A program made the position numbers and the translations under genes. From positions 67,226,077-67,290,076 of the forward strand of contig OU015497.1 of assembly GCA_907164885.2 (NCBI GenBank): 64,000 nucleotides of DNA. The letters run 5' to 3'. How positions within the stretch are numbered: the stretch's first letter is position 1; each line of letters opens with the position of its first letter. This DNA comes from Dolomedes plantarius. Lineage: Eukaryota > Arthropoda > Arachnida > Araneae > Dolomedidae. The notes beneath the pieces were generated by a model. That model saw only the letters and a list, made by a program, of their open reading frames with translations. It was not told the DNA's origin and ran no database searches. This document shows positions 1 through 14,905 of this stretch, one piece after another.

Positions 1-124
1 CCTATGATTAGTTTTAGCTGAGGGCATACACTTATTTCCAAACATCGTTTGTGTAATATACAGCTTCTCAACACGATGTTATTTGTTTAAGGACTTAAAT
101 CCTTTGCCCTCCAGTCTCTATGAA

Positions 125-390
125 GGTGGCCGTACACTCTCAGGAAATCCCCAAGAAAAAAAGGCTTCAGGATTTCCTTGAGGATTTCTGCAACCGAACC
201 CTCGTGCGCACATGCTCAACACACACACGAAATATTTCGGGGACTATACAGTACATTCCGCCACCAGTCTCAAGGCTTCTTTAAACACGACGAGGAAATC
301 CTCAAGGTTTCAATTGCGGAGTAAAAACCTCAAGGATTTACTCTACGTCTATGGTTACCTGATGATGTACGGTGAGGTGCATCTCAAGTT
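125..390. repeat. Candidate small foldback element
   Basis: The two edges of this segment are loosely inverted. GCCGTACA followed by CTCAGG near 132 is mirrored by the complement of a GTACGGTG block near 367-374, and CCTTGAGGATTTC-type blocks occur in opposite orientation on both sides. No clean terminal repeat or target duplication is visible. It may be an old MITE, and I cannot place it in a superfamily. Confidence 0.3.
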
Positions 391-1222
391 ACAGAACTCA
401 TAATCTTTCACCTTTTGGCAAATGTGGATAACCAGTGATATGACCTACGATCCTTTTATGAGTATGTACGAACATACATCAAAATACATTTTTTCGATTT
501 TTTTCGAGATTTCATTCATCCTTGACATATACCTGGTTACTGCTCAACAAACCACTAACATTGAAACGTTGATCTGACAGGAAATTTTATTTTCCATTAA
601 TTTTGAAGTAAATTTTGGTATTGTGAATTATTAATGAACCACTTAATCAGTCCTCTTCTAGGTATAATTTGAGAATTTTGAAAAACAAATTAGGAAAGTT
701 CAGTATTTTACGGAATTATAGTTTCGTTGACATCTGATGGGATTAGCTTTGAGGTTTCGTGCTTATCTGACGTTACGTAATACTTTGCGACTTTGAGAAA
801 CTAGTGTCAGATGTCTTGTATAAGATATATTCACTTCAGCAAGTTAATCTATGGTATTTACAGAACATAAGTTTTCGGACTCTTTGATCGATTACTATCA
901 TCCTTCACAAAGACAAAGTATTGACTAACTCACGAAAATGGCCAAAATTCGATTTCTTAAAATTATTTTTCAATGTGACACATCTCAAAATTCAATTTTT
1001 TAAAATTTATTTTTCAATGTGACACATCTATATCAGCAAAAGACATTGTTGATCTCTCAGTGGACATAATGAAATTATCTATAACTAAACAGAAAAATAT
1101 CAAATGGTCATATCTCTTAATAGGAATTTCATTTTCTTTTACGAAATTTGCTATTCAATTTTTAAAATGCGATTATCTTTGAAACGGGATATATTTGTTG
1201 AAAAAGTATTTTAAGAGAATGA
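391..1222. other. AT-rich spacer, nothing recognised
   Basis: Low-complexity AT-rich DNA with no coding frame of credible length. A short phrase around 'tttttcaatgtgacacatct' recurs about 60 bp apart near 965-1030, a small local duplication. No gene or element boundary is visible. Confidence 0.5.

Positions 1223-1298
<76 letters not shown>
1223..1298. repeat. (TA)n microsatellite
   Basis: About 75 bp of alternating TA with one or two interruptions at its left end. Translations through it give Ile-Tyr repeats, which are not protein genes. Confidence 0.97.
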
Positions 1299-1303
<5 letters not shown>

Positions 1304-2789
1304 TATGTATTTTTATTAGGAAACGTAGCTTGTTATACAGTATTTTCATTCGAGTTTACCGTGGACGAAGTCTCGTGAGTAGCAATGAAATACATCATCT
1401 GTATATTTCATTTTGAATCCCTCTTTCCAACCCCAAGAGGCACAGAAAGTTTTCATTTTGTGACTTCTAAATCCAAAGAGTAAACATTTCTGTCACGATT
1501 CCTTTAGACAGAATATGGTTGCAGAGATATATTTCTCTCAAAAGTTTTTAAGCACACGATATCGAACATATTTTTATTTTAAAGAGATTATTTATCGATT
1601 ATAAAATGGAATTTTTGGTACGACTTTATTACTTTTGTAACAGGAATAAACCGATAGATCATCACCATACGTATAGCTATACAATGCAGCTAATCTTTGG
1701 CTAAACGTTTACGCATTCATGTTTGTGTGTATACTGCGAATGTATTTAAATATGCCATTATGTTTCTGCAATATCCAAAATAATGGGTGATTGAAAGTCA
1801 CTTTCAAACATTTTATAATCCCATATAGCAGTGAATATTTAACGTATGCCAATGCATTAAGTACAAACACGCACCATTTAACCTGGTTGTTTTTTCTAAA
1901 GACCTGAAGAAAATTTACGAAATTAAAGACATATATGCCCTCTAGAGGGCGTTGCGACAGCATATATATATATATATATAGATAGATATAGATATATATA
2001 GATATACAGTTTAAATATGTATATGCTGGTGCCTACAGGCGTGGCCGCTATAAAAGGAACTGCAAAGACAACAAGACTTAGTTAGGTGAAGGAGCTTTCC
2101 AGGTTGACCTTAACTGATTGATAATAAAATAAACCAAAAAAATAATAATTATGAACTGTTGGGGAAATGGATCGGCATCTGGTAGACATATTTGATGTTA
2201 ATTAATCAAATATTTCTTTGGACTTGAAAGATAACCCCGATATTACATTACCCGTGAAAAGTACGGCTAAAAGTACTGATGAAGGAAAAAAAGAAATTCA
2301 GAAAACCTAAAATAAGATAGTATACTTGAAAGAATATAAAATACGTAAAAGAATTTCAGTGTGAACAGCACATATACGACATGTTCCCAATGAACCCGGA
2401 ACGTTGCTTACCATGAGTGTTAAACGTTTTGAGGAACCACAGAGGTCAATTCTCTGATCACGTGATACGTCAAACCAAACACACGTCATGAGAACTATCT
2501 CGAAACCAACCTAGTAACGTAACGCACCGCTACGATTGCTATGCGAACAGGCGTTTAAACGTGACTTCACAAGTATTACCTTTATTTTATATCTAGGAGC
2601 CTCAGCGGCACCACAAATATTATATTTATTCTTATGGGAATAATATATATATCTTTAAAATAATTTTTACAGCTCTCTCTCATCTCTTAATCATGTTTTA
2701 ATTTTCTTGCAGCTCCATACATAAAAGTAATGGTGGTTAATGGTGTTTTTTTAGTATTTAAGAGTTTTATATAAGAGTTCTATATAAGA
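1299..2789. other. AT-rich spacer, nothing firmly recognised
   Basis: No convincing coding sequence. A short TA/GATA tract lies at 1962-2006. A TATA-like GCTATAAAAGGAAC near 2048 is followed by a GC-richer patch and could be a fragment of an LTR promoter, but no paired LTR or primer site was found. The remainder is plain AT-rich DNA. Confidence 0.4.
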
Positions 2790-3125
2790 AGCTCGAGGTA
2801 GATTTGCGGTAATATGCTAGCTTTTGGTGATACGGGTGCTCGGATCGAATCCCGACGCGTGCCGTTAAAATACGTCCGTGTCTAGGAAGAATATGGGCAC
2901 GTTAACTCCATAGACCAGAAATTTCCTCTAGGTAGGTCCGTGAGGAGGGTAGAGGGTGCGATCTCCCAGAAGTCTCCCCTTGGGGTGCGCGGTCAAAATT
3001 AGGTGGCAAGTAGCTAAGACGGACTCTTGTGGTGCTATTTAAAACCGGAGGCGCCCACTTCAGCCTATACGGACCTGGTCTGGAACTTCCAGCCAAGAGG
3101 TATAAGAAACAACAACAACAAGAAG
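2790..3125 (+). mobile_element. tRNA-derived SINE with (AAC)n tail
   Basis: The head contains a B-box-like GGATCGAATCCCGA near 2840. A GC-rich body of about 250 bp follows, ending in an AACAACAACAACAAG tail at about 3107-3122. That layout (RNA polymerase III promoter, unique body, simple repeat tail) is typical of SINEs. The head resembles another copy at 17430, sharing GTGCTCGGATCGAAT. The direct repeat AAGAGTTCT occurs near 2773 and just after the tail near 3121, a possible target-site duplication. The SINE family is not identified. Confidence 0.6.
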
Positions 3126-3594
3126 AGTTCTGGAGAGTTTTCAGTTCTCAACAAAAGAAAAATTTACCTCTTATTTCTTAGGAAATTTCGTGAATTCTTA
3201 TATAACATCGCTTATATTAAGTTTTAAAAGTATATAACATTGAAATATCACTCTTTTAATTCATGTATTTTATATACCATTTTAAAACAAAATACGATAT
3301 GTAGACAATAACATAATTGCAAAATAAAATTTCAGGCGGTTATTCTTCGACTGGAAATTAATTTTTCAGAGAACATAGGACATCCAAATTATCAATCGAC
3401 AGTGCATTTCTCTTTGTAACGGAGTTGTCAGTAATAATAAAATTACGTTTACTCTTTGTGGTCTTTGGCTTCTATAGTGGACAAAATATCTCTAAGTAGA
3501 TCAAAAATTGTTTTTCTTGTACCCGTGGTTGGAAATATATGAAATTATTGTGTAATGGTCTGTTATTTTTCAATAGATTTTTCCTCTTTCTATA
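3126..3594. other. AT-rich spacer, nothing recognised
   Basis: No coding frame, inverted repeat or microsatellite of note is visible between the SINE tail and the mariner remnant. Confidence 0.5.
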
Positions 3595-3974
3595 ATACGA
3601 GGGTTATTAGGAAGGTAAATTCCATTATTGTGTAAAAGAAAAAAGAGGCGTCTGTTGACAATGATATACGTATTTAATAACGATTACACTATTTAATAAA
3701 CACTATTAATTTAATCAACTATTTAACACTATTTAATAACGATTTACATACTTATGATTTACAATTTTTCGACTTAGTCATCGGCATATTAAGGCATTTA
3801 TCATATCAAAATACAAGGTTATGTATTTTGACTAACCTTGAACCTCAAATATGTCAACATCACAGAAGGTGACCGCTTGTGAGATTAGCCATCATGTTAC
3901 GGCATCTTTCGCTTCTTCATTGACATCATAAGTAAGTGCAACTTTGAAAAAGCTGTGACGTGCCATTCAGAACA

Positions 3975-4135
3975 AGAGACGCTTAGTGATGGTGTCATTT
4001 TATTGAACCACAATAGCAGGCTACATGCCGCTCGTGTAATGTCATCGAGTCCTTCGGTTGGGAACAAATGAATCACCAGCCTTATATCCGTGAAATGGCG
4101 CCAAATCGCTTTTACCTATTCTTGCCCTTGAAGCT
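3975..4135 (+). pseudogene. Mariner transposase fragment
   Basis: Shifting frames give a block like the second catalytic region of mariner transposases (GVILLNHNSRLHAARV, where the family has a His-Asp-Asn with a following HAA/HTA motif). It is followed by FGWEQMNHQPY and a block ending LFLPLK, which matches the stretch just after the third catalytic Asp. Here Asp is replaced by Asn in both visible positions (NHN and APNRF), and the frame is broken, so the protein would be inactive. Only the C-terminal half is left. Superfamily assignment rests on motif order and is fairly secure; the family within mariner is not. Confidence 0.6.
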
Positions 4136-4170
4136 AATCTAGAGTTGCCAGCGTTTTGATGTCTTTTCCT

Positions 4171-4407
4171 TCGCAAGCGAGAGTTTGTAGAAATTTATAA
4201 AAAATATGATGTTATTGTTTCTTATTTTACTTATTTCTTCTTTAATTGAGAAACTCCTTTCTTACTTCATAGCTGAACTTCTCTAATTTTGAAAACAAAA
4301 ATTTTATCCCTACTGCATTTAGCAAAGTAGAATCTCCTCGGCTCAGACACTCAGCGGTTTTTCGAACGGGCTCTAATATAGTTAACAAAGTTTCAGTTAT
4401 TAAGAAG
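4171..4407. repeat. Detached copy of the ~172-bp tandem repeat
   Basis: This stretch, starting near TTCGCAAGCGAGAG and including 'ttctctaattttgaaaac', is closely similar to 4818-5050 downstream. It lies inside the arms of the mariner-like element, about 400 bp from the main array. Confidence 0.7.
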
Positions 4408-4817
4408 TAAAAGGTGCCGTAATATCCTGGCTAACCTCACAAGCGGCCACCTTCTATGATGCTGCCATACAAAACATCGTGTCTTGATACGATAAATCGC
4501 TAATGTGCTTGGTGTCTATGTCGAAAAAAAAGCGTAACGTTTGTAAATCGTTTTTCAGTATGTATATATAACTTTGTCCACATCTGTCTCCCTTTCCTTT
4601 TATACAGTTACGGAACATACTTTCTGAATAACCCTCGTAGACAAATTTAATTGTTCTTGAAGTAAAAATTCTTTTACTTTCCAATGATTGAAAATTCATC
4701 AAAACCTTCTTCGTTAGTATCAAACTGTTGGCAACTTTCAAATAATCTATTCTATTTAACATTCCTTTAGAAATTTCGTAAATTTCCTTTTTCAAAATCA
4801 AGAAATGTATATTTTTC

Positions 4818-5790
4818 TTCGCAAGAGAGAGTTTGTAGAAATTTATAAAGAGATACGATGTTATCGTTTCTTATTTTACTTATTTCTTCTTTAATTTAGA
4901 AACACCTTTCTTAGTTCATAGCTGAACTTCTCTAATTTTGAAATCAAAAATTTTATCCCTACTGCATTTAGCAATGTAGAATCTTCTCGGCTCAGACACT
5001 CAGCGGTTTTACGAACGGGCTCTAATATAGTTAACAAAGTTTTAGTTATATTCTTGCAATTTTCCCTCCATTTAATAACCATTTTCAGCTAGTGCTGTTC
5101 TCTAATTATGAAAACAAACATTTTATAGTTCCTAATGTATTTCTCAATGTAGAATCCTCTTGGCTCAGACCCTCAGCATTTATACGAACGGACTCTAATA
5201 CAATTAACAATGTTTCGGTTATATTCTCGTAATTTTCCCTTCATATAATAACCATATTCATCTAGTGCCCTTCTCTAATTTTGAAAACAAAAATTTTATC
5301 GCCCTTACTACATTCATCAAAGTAAAATCTTCTAGTCTAAGACACTGAGCGGTTATTCGAACGGGATCTAATATAGTTAACAATGTATCGGTTATATTCT
5401 TGCAATTTTCCATGCATATAATAACCATATTCCTCTAGTGCTCTTCTCTAATTATGAAAACAAACATTTTATCGTTCCGACTGCATTTATCAATGTAGAA
5501 TCTTCTCGGATTAGATACTCAGAGGTTATACGAACGGGCTCTTATATAGTTAACAATGTTTTATTTATATTCTCGCTATTTCCCCCCCATATATTAACCA
5601 TATTCAACTAGTGCCCTTCTCTAATTTTGAAAACAAATATTTTATCGTCCGTACTACATTCATCAAAGTAAAATCTTCTCGTCTCAGATACTGAGCGGTG
5701 ATTCGAACGGTATCTAATATAGTTAACAATGTTTCAGTTATATTCTCGCAATTTTCTCTCCAAATAATATCCATATTCAGTTCACCTAGT
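4818..5790. repeat. Tandem array of ~172-bp monomers
   Basis: The phrase TTCTCTAATT(T/A)TGAAA recurs at about 4928, 5098, 5271, 5444 and 5616, a period of 170-173 bp. Each monomer also contains ACGAACGG-type and ATATAGTTAACAA-type blocks. Five monomers are visible, each diverged from the others by many substitutions, so the array is not young. No coding frame runs through it. Confidence 0.85.
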
Positions 5791-6971
<1,181 letters not shown>

Positions 6972-7231
6972 CCGGAGGTATTATAAGTTTTGGTAAAATG
7001 TCCAGGGGTAGAAAAACTAAACTTTAATTTACCGACTCACTTTTGTTTAAAGTTAGAAATGTCGGCACTACACGGTGTAACAGAATATAAACACGAAAAT
7101 ACTGTCATTTAGCTGTAACAATTGTATACGGCCCACTGTGTCCGCATACGACGGATTCCACACGCCGAATGTCAAGATGCGTAGACGAAATCTCTCGTAA
7201 CCTAATGCGCCCTCTGGTGGATCTTTCATAC

Positions 7232-7860
7232 GATATATATATATATAACAGTTCCGTAACTGACTGACTAACATACAACGCACAGACCAGGCCGCTGGAC
7301 ATAAAGGGCTGAAATTTTGGATGGCGATTCTTCTTATAGTCTAGGGGCGCACTAACAGAGAGTTTTGAAAAATTATTCTTAGATTTTTTTAAATTAAATT
7401 TCTAAGCTGTTTTTGTAACTTTTTTTTAAGTTTGCATTTAAAATAATACTCTGAGGGATATACAATTTATATCACGAGAAAGATCATAAAAATGCCTTTA
7501 GAATTAAATCTTTTACGAATCTTTACCTCTATTTTCTGATTTTTGGTGCATTTTTAAAGATACATTGTAAGAATTCAATTTATTAAATGCTGATCACGTG
7601 ATTTCTTTTTTTGGTACTTTAAATAAATTTATCGTCACGTGCATAAAAACTAAATGCACAAAAAAATATTTTTTTTTCGATAATGCTGCAGACGATTGGA
7701 CATTATCCAAAAAAATATTAAAATACAGTAAAAGAAATGTTCTACAAACTGTATATATATATTAACTGTACTAGATTCTTTAGTGTTCTTTATATTAGAT
7801 TTAATTTGAATATTTTCTTCTACATTATTTTGTCTATAAAAATATCCCTTACGATTTATT

Positions 7861-7919
<59 letters not shown>

Positions 7920-8072
7920 TTACATCAGTTGTATACAATGATCGTCGTTTCTATTATATATTTATTTATTTATTTATTTATTTATTTATCTTTATTTTTT
8001 TGGTATTAATTGCATACTTTGACTGTTGTATTTACTTTGAATCCATTCCGTATCGAAGTGCGGGTTTTCAAT
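7232..8072 (+). mobile_element. Helitron-like non-autonomous copy, 3' end altered
   Basis: It starts after an ATATAT run with AACAGTTCCGTAACTGACTG, followed by the CAACGCACAGACCA and AAAGGGCTGAAATTTT phrases that also begin copies at 10687 and 46963. It ends near 8072 with CGAAGTGCGGGTTTTCAATT, where the better copy reads TTTTCAGCTAGT. No protein is encoded. The internal TA/TG microsatellite occupies the same relative place as the TA tract in the other copies. A duplicated 3' part follows to 8206. Confidence 0.6.
7861..7917. repeat. Compound (TA)n(TG)n microsatellite
   Basis: A TA run passes directly into a TG run inside the Helitron-like copy. A (TTTA)n tract follows at about 7960-7990. Confidence 0.95.
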
Positions 8073-8205
8073 TATATATATATATTTACATCAGTTGTAT
8101 ACATTGATCGTCGTTTTTATTATATATATGTATTTATTTATTCATTTATTTATCTTTATTTTTTTGGCATTAATTGCATACAGTGACCGTTGAAGTGCGG
8201 GTTTT

Positions 8206-8206
<1 letters not shown>
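8073..8206 (+). repeat. Duplicated 3' portion of the Helitron-like copy
   Basis: TTACATCAGTTGTATACA and GAAGTGCGGGTTTTCAA recur here after already ending the preceding copy at 8072. This is a partial tandem duplication of the element's 3' part. Confidence 0.6.
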
Positions 8207-9917
<1,711 letters not shown>

Positions 9918-9919
9918 TG

Positions 9920-9958
<39 letters not shown>
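9918..9958. repeat. (TA)n microsatellite
   Basis: A short TA tract of about 40 bp. Confidence 0.95.
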
Positions 9959-9960
<2 letters not shown>

Positions 9961-10686
9961 AAAGTTTCAGTAATGGGCAGTTCGTTCACCAGCTAACCAT
10001 TGAACAGTAAATTCGCCGGACCTCCTCAAAACAGAGAACCATTTGCAATGTCCATTCTGTTGAGATAAACAAAGGGGATCCCTAACCGCAGTTCTGTATA
10101 TGGGGAAAAAAGCCACTTGCGAGCTGTATTCTGGAGGCTACGATGAACTAGCGATCAATATCAAAGGAGTAGAGTGATAAATTCCCTCCAATAGTGGAAA
10201 GGAAACTTTCTGACACTTCTTTCGAGCACTCTCTGTTGTACATTTTGCTTTTTGACGCTCGAAAAAGGAAAATGAAAACTTTGGTTGAGAGTTTATACAA
10301 AAGGCTTATTGGCTATGAAGCTAACTCCAGTTTTCTTGGCCTAGGTTATATGTCTGTAGGAATGACGAATGGATACGGAATTCATTGCTGAATACCAAGA
10401 AACGTCAAACAATGTCCTGTTAGAGTTGTTGGGAAAGGTATCACTTCATACAGAGCTTCTGGTTTGTTTGTTTTTTATCTGAACGGTAAAATTGTGTGGC
10501 TTTATTTAGAGACAATTGTGACTAAATAGAACTATATCATTATTTAGTATAATAAATTGGAAGATATCTCTTTATTTAGCAAAAACATTTTGTTATTTAA
10601 GGTTGATAAATAATAATTGAGGAACTGGGTAAAATTATGTCTAACAAAGATGAATTGAATAAGTACGATTGCTTGATTTCAACTTA
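9959..10686. other. Unassigned spacer
   Basis: Slightly less AT-rich sequence. A 65-codon frame at 10194-10391 shows no domain, signal peptide or relative that I recognise. No terminal repeats are visible. Confidence 0.4.
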
Positions 10687-11327
10687 TCTATATATATAAA
10701 ACAGTTCCGTAACTGACTCATTCATTCACTGACTGACTGACATACAACGCACAGACCAAACCGCTGAACCTAAAGGGCTGAAATTTTGCATGGCGATTCT
10801 TCTAATAGTGTAGGGGTGCACTAAGAAAGATTTTTCAAAAATTCTTCTTAGATTTTTTTAAATTAAATTTTTAAGCTGTTTTTTAAACTTTTTTTATGTT
10901 TGCATTTAAAATAATTCATTGAGGGTTATAAAATTTATATCACGAGAAAGATCATAAAATTTCCTTTAAAATGAAATCTTTTTCGAATCTTTACCTCCAT
11001 TTCCTGATTTTTGGAGAATTTTTAAAGATTAATTTTTAGAATTTAATTTATTAAATGCTGATCACGTGATTTCTTTTTTTGGTACTTTAAATAAATTTAT
11101 CGTCACGTGCATAACAACTAAATAAACAAAAAATATTTTTTTTTCCTTGCTAATGCGGCAGACGATTGGACATTATCCAAAAAAATATTAAAATACAGTA
11201 AAAGAAATGTTCTAAAAACTGTACTATATTAACTGTACTATATTCTTTAGTATTTTTTATATTAGATTTAATTTTAATATTTTCTTCTACATTATTTTGT
11301 CTATAAAATTATCCTTTACGATTTTCT

Positions 11328-11370
<43 letters not shown>

Positions 11371-11496
11371 TCAATTGTATACATTGATCGTCGTATTTAT
11401 CATATAATATATATTTATATTTGGCATGAATTGAATACATTGACCGTTGTATTTAATTTGAATGTACTCCGTAGCGAAGTACGGGTTTTCAGCTAG
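10687..11496 (+). mobile_element. Helitron-like non-autonomous element, best copy
   Basis: It begins with TC after an A (A|TCTATATATATAAAACAG) and ends TTTTCAGCTAG|T. Just before the end, CCGTA and TACGG flank GCGAAG, forming a small stem-loop. TC start, a 3' hairpin followed by CTRR-type end, insertion between A and T, and no target duplication are the known marks of Helitrons. It is 810 bp and encodes nothing, so it would depend on a RepHel protein made elsewhere. Two related copies lie at 7232 and 46963 in the same orientation. Confidence 0.65.
11333..11365. repeat. (TA)n inside the Helitron-like element
   Basis: A short TA tract at the same relative place as the tract that carries the LTR-element insertion in the 46963 copy. 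Confidence 0.9.
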
Positions 11497-12240
11497 TTGA
11501 ATCATATGAGTTTATTACCATTAGAGATCAATAACAGAATTCAAAGATCACTCAGTTCTGAGATGGAGCCTGTAAATGTGGTGCAAAATAAACAGCTTTA
11601 ACTTTTGCAGTCCTGGTTAATAACGTTTTGTCAAATGGCTATTATCATGACAATGTATTGGACGTTTCATTATAGACTAAATTATGTATGCATAAACAAT
11701 AATTGAAAAACCAAGTGAGCAAAGGGACCGACTACGAAGGGGAAAAAGCTACTGGCGAATCAATGAAGACAAGTGATAAAGATTTACTATTGGATCTGTT
11801 ATACGCTATTACATGATACGGCCATTGTATCGACTGAAGCTTATATACGATTTGAAAATGACTTTTCAGTTATTTCCCGGTTAATGGAATATGCTTTATT
11901 TACCGAACATTTTAAGACGGATGTAAGCCTAATCGGAATATAATACAAATGAACTTGATTAAACGAAATTATATTTCATAAGTAGAGTTTTAAACACTAA
12001 GAAAAATAATAAGATTAGACATGCCATGTATGGTAAAAATTTAAATGCTCCTGGTGTAGTGTTAGGTTTTTGGTAGATTAACATCATTTTGTACTGTGGA
12101 TACATACTGATAAAATGGCGCTCATATTAGCTACAGTTAACTAAAGTAGATATCTGAAAGATAAACATAAAGGGTGACAGACAAGATTTATAGATGCATC
12201 TGGATTTATTATTTTAATGAAGAAAATATTGTAAAGGGCT
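11497..12240. other. AT-rich spacer, nothing recognised
   Basis: No gene, repeat or element end was recognised. Confidence 0.45.
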
Positions 12241-13000
12241 TATTGTCCGCGCCTTAAGGGCGTTTGTACATCAAGTACATTGAAGCACAAAGAAGCCTAA
12301 CGGCTCATCATGATGATGTCGGGCGGACGGGGCTGGATCGACGTATCTTGGCGATGAGCTACCGGAGGCTTGCTTCTGGGAACCACGTCTAATAGCGCGT
12401 GCAGACTTGTACAGCGCTCTCTGCCTATTCCAGTGATTTATGTCTTCTGTACTCTGTTCCCTGCGTAGATCGCTCGCTCTGGCGGTCCGTGAGCAGAGCA
12501 TCAAAGACGAACTCGAGGTCCCGGGGGTCAAATGGTGACAGTGGGGGCGGGTCACACTAGATCAAGCAACACGCAGTCTTTGGCGGCTTGAATGGGGGGG
12601 GTTCTAAATGGGGGAATATCTGGAAGACACGTGTTCATTGGAATGGGGGTGGTTCTAAATACCGTGTCTAATGTTACCGTAACTAATGTTGACAGGAGAG
12701 TCGGGGAGAGAGCTCTGTCGAATGTGAATGCACCATAAGGGAGGCATCCTTCTCGTGTGTTAAAAACTGGCTGTCTCTTGTCGTAAATTTCCTCTCCTCA
12801 GAGCTCCGCGTCACTACGTGACGGCTGATGTGAATACCATATGGAGGAGATCTCGCCAACTTGTAATGCCAATCCGCGCCATGCGTGCTGTAGACAAAGG
12901 TTTTTATTATGTGTACTGCGAGGGGAAGGTGATAAGTCGCAGAAAGTTTTAGATGCAACCCCTTTAGGGATTAGCGCAGGAATTCCACTGATAAGCCCAA
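12241..13000. other. GC-rich island of unknown origin
   Basis: Composition changes abruptly: GC-rich runs such as GACAGTGGGGGCGGGTC near 12535 and repeated GGAATGGGGGTGGTTCTAAAT-like blocks near 12588-12660 stand out from the AT-rich surroundings. Minus-strand frames of 94 and 91 codons carry no motif that I know. The composition suggests an inserted element, for example an LTR or retroelement fragment, but I found no matching second end. Confidence 0.35.
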
Positions 13001-14125
13001 CGGATTGAAATCGTCGAAGAAAATGTGCTTTTCTGGTGGTTTTTAGATCGTCTCGGGGAAAACCACATATTACGGAAGCTCGACCCCTTAAATATTAAGC
13101 GTTATAAGTGGAATTAATAAAAAGCATTATAAGTGATTATAAAGCGTTACGAAACCTGGTAAATGCCTGGTTCTACGGAGGACTTCTAAAGTTGCTGGAC
13201 CACCGTAGAATAGAGGTCATAATTCCAAAAAGAATAATTGGAATGGGTTGCGAATCGTTATAACATGCTTTCTCTGAATAAAAGGAATTTTGGTGTATTT
13301 CGTTCAGTAGCGTTTAATTCCGGAAATTTGAAAAATATAGGACGGCAGTACAAGTTAGCTTTTTAAAGAAATGCTTTATAGAGAGATCGTAGTGAACTCC
13401 CTTTCCATTAAATTTTATAATACTCAATGAACTAATTTAGTTAAGATTAGATTGTTCCAAACGATTTTTTTGTGCCAAATAAGCCATGGGATTCAGCTAT
13501 GTATTATACCAGATTCATTGTAAAAAAAATCGTGATAAACCGCTCACTCGGATTTTCTTATGAACATGTGGTGTCTCAGAATCCATTCAATCCAAAACAA
13601 GAATAACGTGTACTCAAATTAAAACTTCCACCAAGCTACATGCATCTACGTGATATTTCGTTTATGACATTAACATTGTTGTGCTGTCACATAAATTACA
13701 TAACCATGCTTTGGCAACGAAACTAATATTATTTTGTTCCAGGAAGGGATCTGTTTTGTCTTTCATGGTTTGTCTACCATGATAACTAATAGATTTGTCA
13801 AAATGTATATAATTTTTTTCAGACACCCGATTCTACAGAAAAAATATAGTTACATAAAATAATTTCTTAAGCTTTACAAAAAGGATTCTTAGTTCTCTAA
13901 TAACCCTAAATTCCCTCCTGGAAGTATTCATTATAGTTGCTTTTTAGTTGTCGTTGATCTTTATTGCCAGACATCTATAGTAGTCTCTATTTACGCAAAT
14001 ATATGCATTTATGCGAAATGTTACACATCTGTGCATATTTTATGTAATCCAATGGATTTTTTTCACCATTTGTTTTTTAACTTTTATCTGCAGAATTATA
14101 TATACTTCATAACATTCCATCCTTC
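13001..14125. other. AT-rich spacer, nothing recognised
   Basis: No coding sequence or terminal repeat was recognised. 'GATAAGCCCAACGGA' near 12990-13005 resembles a phrase in the LTR of the 23258 element, but the similarity does not extend. Confidence 0.4.
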
Positions 14126-14129
14126 ATGT

Positions 14130-14905
14130 ATTCCCGGATGGCTCCTTTTATGAAGATCTAATTACTGCAGGCTCAGGAGTCTTTTCGAGCATATTCTCCT
14201 TTTATGCCTCTGCAGGGAAATTTCGAACAGCTTTTGATGGAGAGGTGGAAGCTATCCGAATTGCGCTGAAATACTTGTTGATTTTTGAGGATATATTTGC
14301 TAGAGTAGTAATTTGTTTCTGATTCCCAAGCTGCATTACAGGCCATTATAGTAAAGCACAGCAACGCGACAGCCATTAGTTCCTCGAGTTCCCCATCATC
14401 GGAGGAAATCTCCCAATGTCGGCATTATCTCCGGGAGTTGACTTTAAAATCGAAACGTGTGGTTTTTTAGTGGGAACCTGGTCACTGTGGCATTTTGGGG
14501 ATCGAACGGGCCGACAGCCTTGCGAAGATGGACTCGCGACTACAACAAACACAATGTTCGGCCTTATCTTTCCATTCTATCAAGCTACATATCAAACAAA
14601 TAGTAGAAAAAAGTTATAAATCCCAAATTCAACATAGAGTAAAGTTAAAGCGTTGGAATATTGAAGATATCCTAGGAATCCCCAGTAGTCCCCGTCGGGA
14701 ATCTGTTGCTTAATTCCGGATTTTGACTGGATATAACTGCCTGTCGGAGCATTACCATAGCATTGGAATTTTTTCGGACCCTGGCTGCCATCTTTGTAAT
14801 TCGAAAGATCCAATGAATAGAGACCACCTCTGTCGATGTGCATCACTTTTTGGCGACTCTGAAACGGATCTTTATTGGGGCGCTAGAGAACTTTTGAGGC
14901 AATGA
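14130..14905 (+). pseudogene. Non-LTR retrotransposon RNase H domain and C-terminal tail, fragment
   Basis: A broken plus-strand frame reads DGSFYEDLITAGSGVFSS, then FDGEVEAIRIALKYLLI, then a damaged VVICF/SD-like stretch, then GIERADSLAKMDSR. These correspond to the DGS, E and D blocks of the RNase H domain found at the end of ORF2 in several LINE clades. The tail downstream has a CxxC-type block (PGCHLCNSKDPMNRDHLCRC) typical of the cysteine-rich end of such proteins. At least one stop and a frameshift occur in the middle. No reverse transcriptase is present upstream, so this is a 5'-truncated dead copy. Confidence 0.75.

Larger units (their letters stand above)
3595..4641 (+). mobile_element. 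Decayed mariner-like element with long TIRs
   Basis: The outer ends read TACGAGGGTTATTAGGAAG at about 3596 and, in complement, TACGAGGGTTATTCAGAAAG ending at about 4641. The inner parts of the arms also match in inverted order: the CCGCTTGTGAG-type block near 3870-3900 pairs with CTCACAAGCGG near 4437-4447. The arms are therefore roughly 230-310 bp, imperfect and gapped. A transposase remnant lies between them. A copy of the local ~172-bp repeat (4171-4407) also sits inside the arms, so the region has been rearranged. Boundaries are approximate. Confidence 0.55.

Noticed and set aside
4818..5790. Regular ~172-bp repeats as a CRISPR array
   Set aside because: Monomers are contiguous and diverged with no repeat-spacer pattern, and the DNA is clearly eukaryotic.
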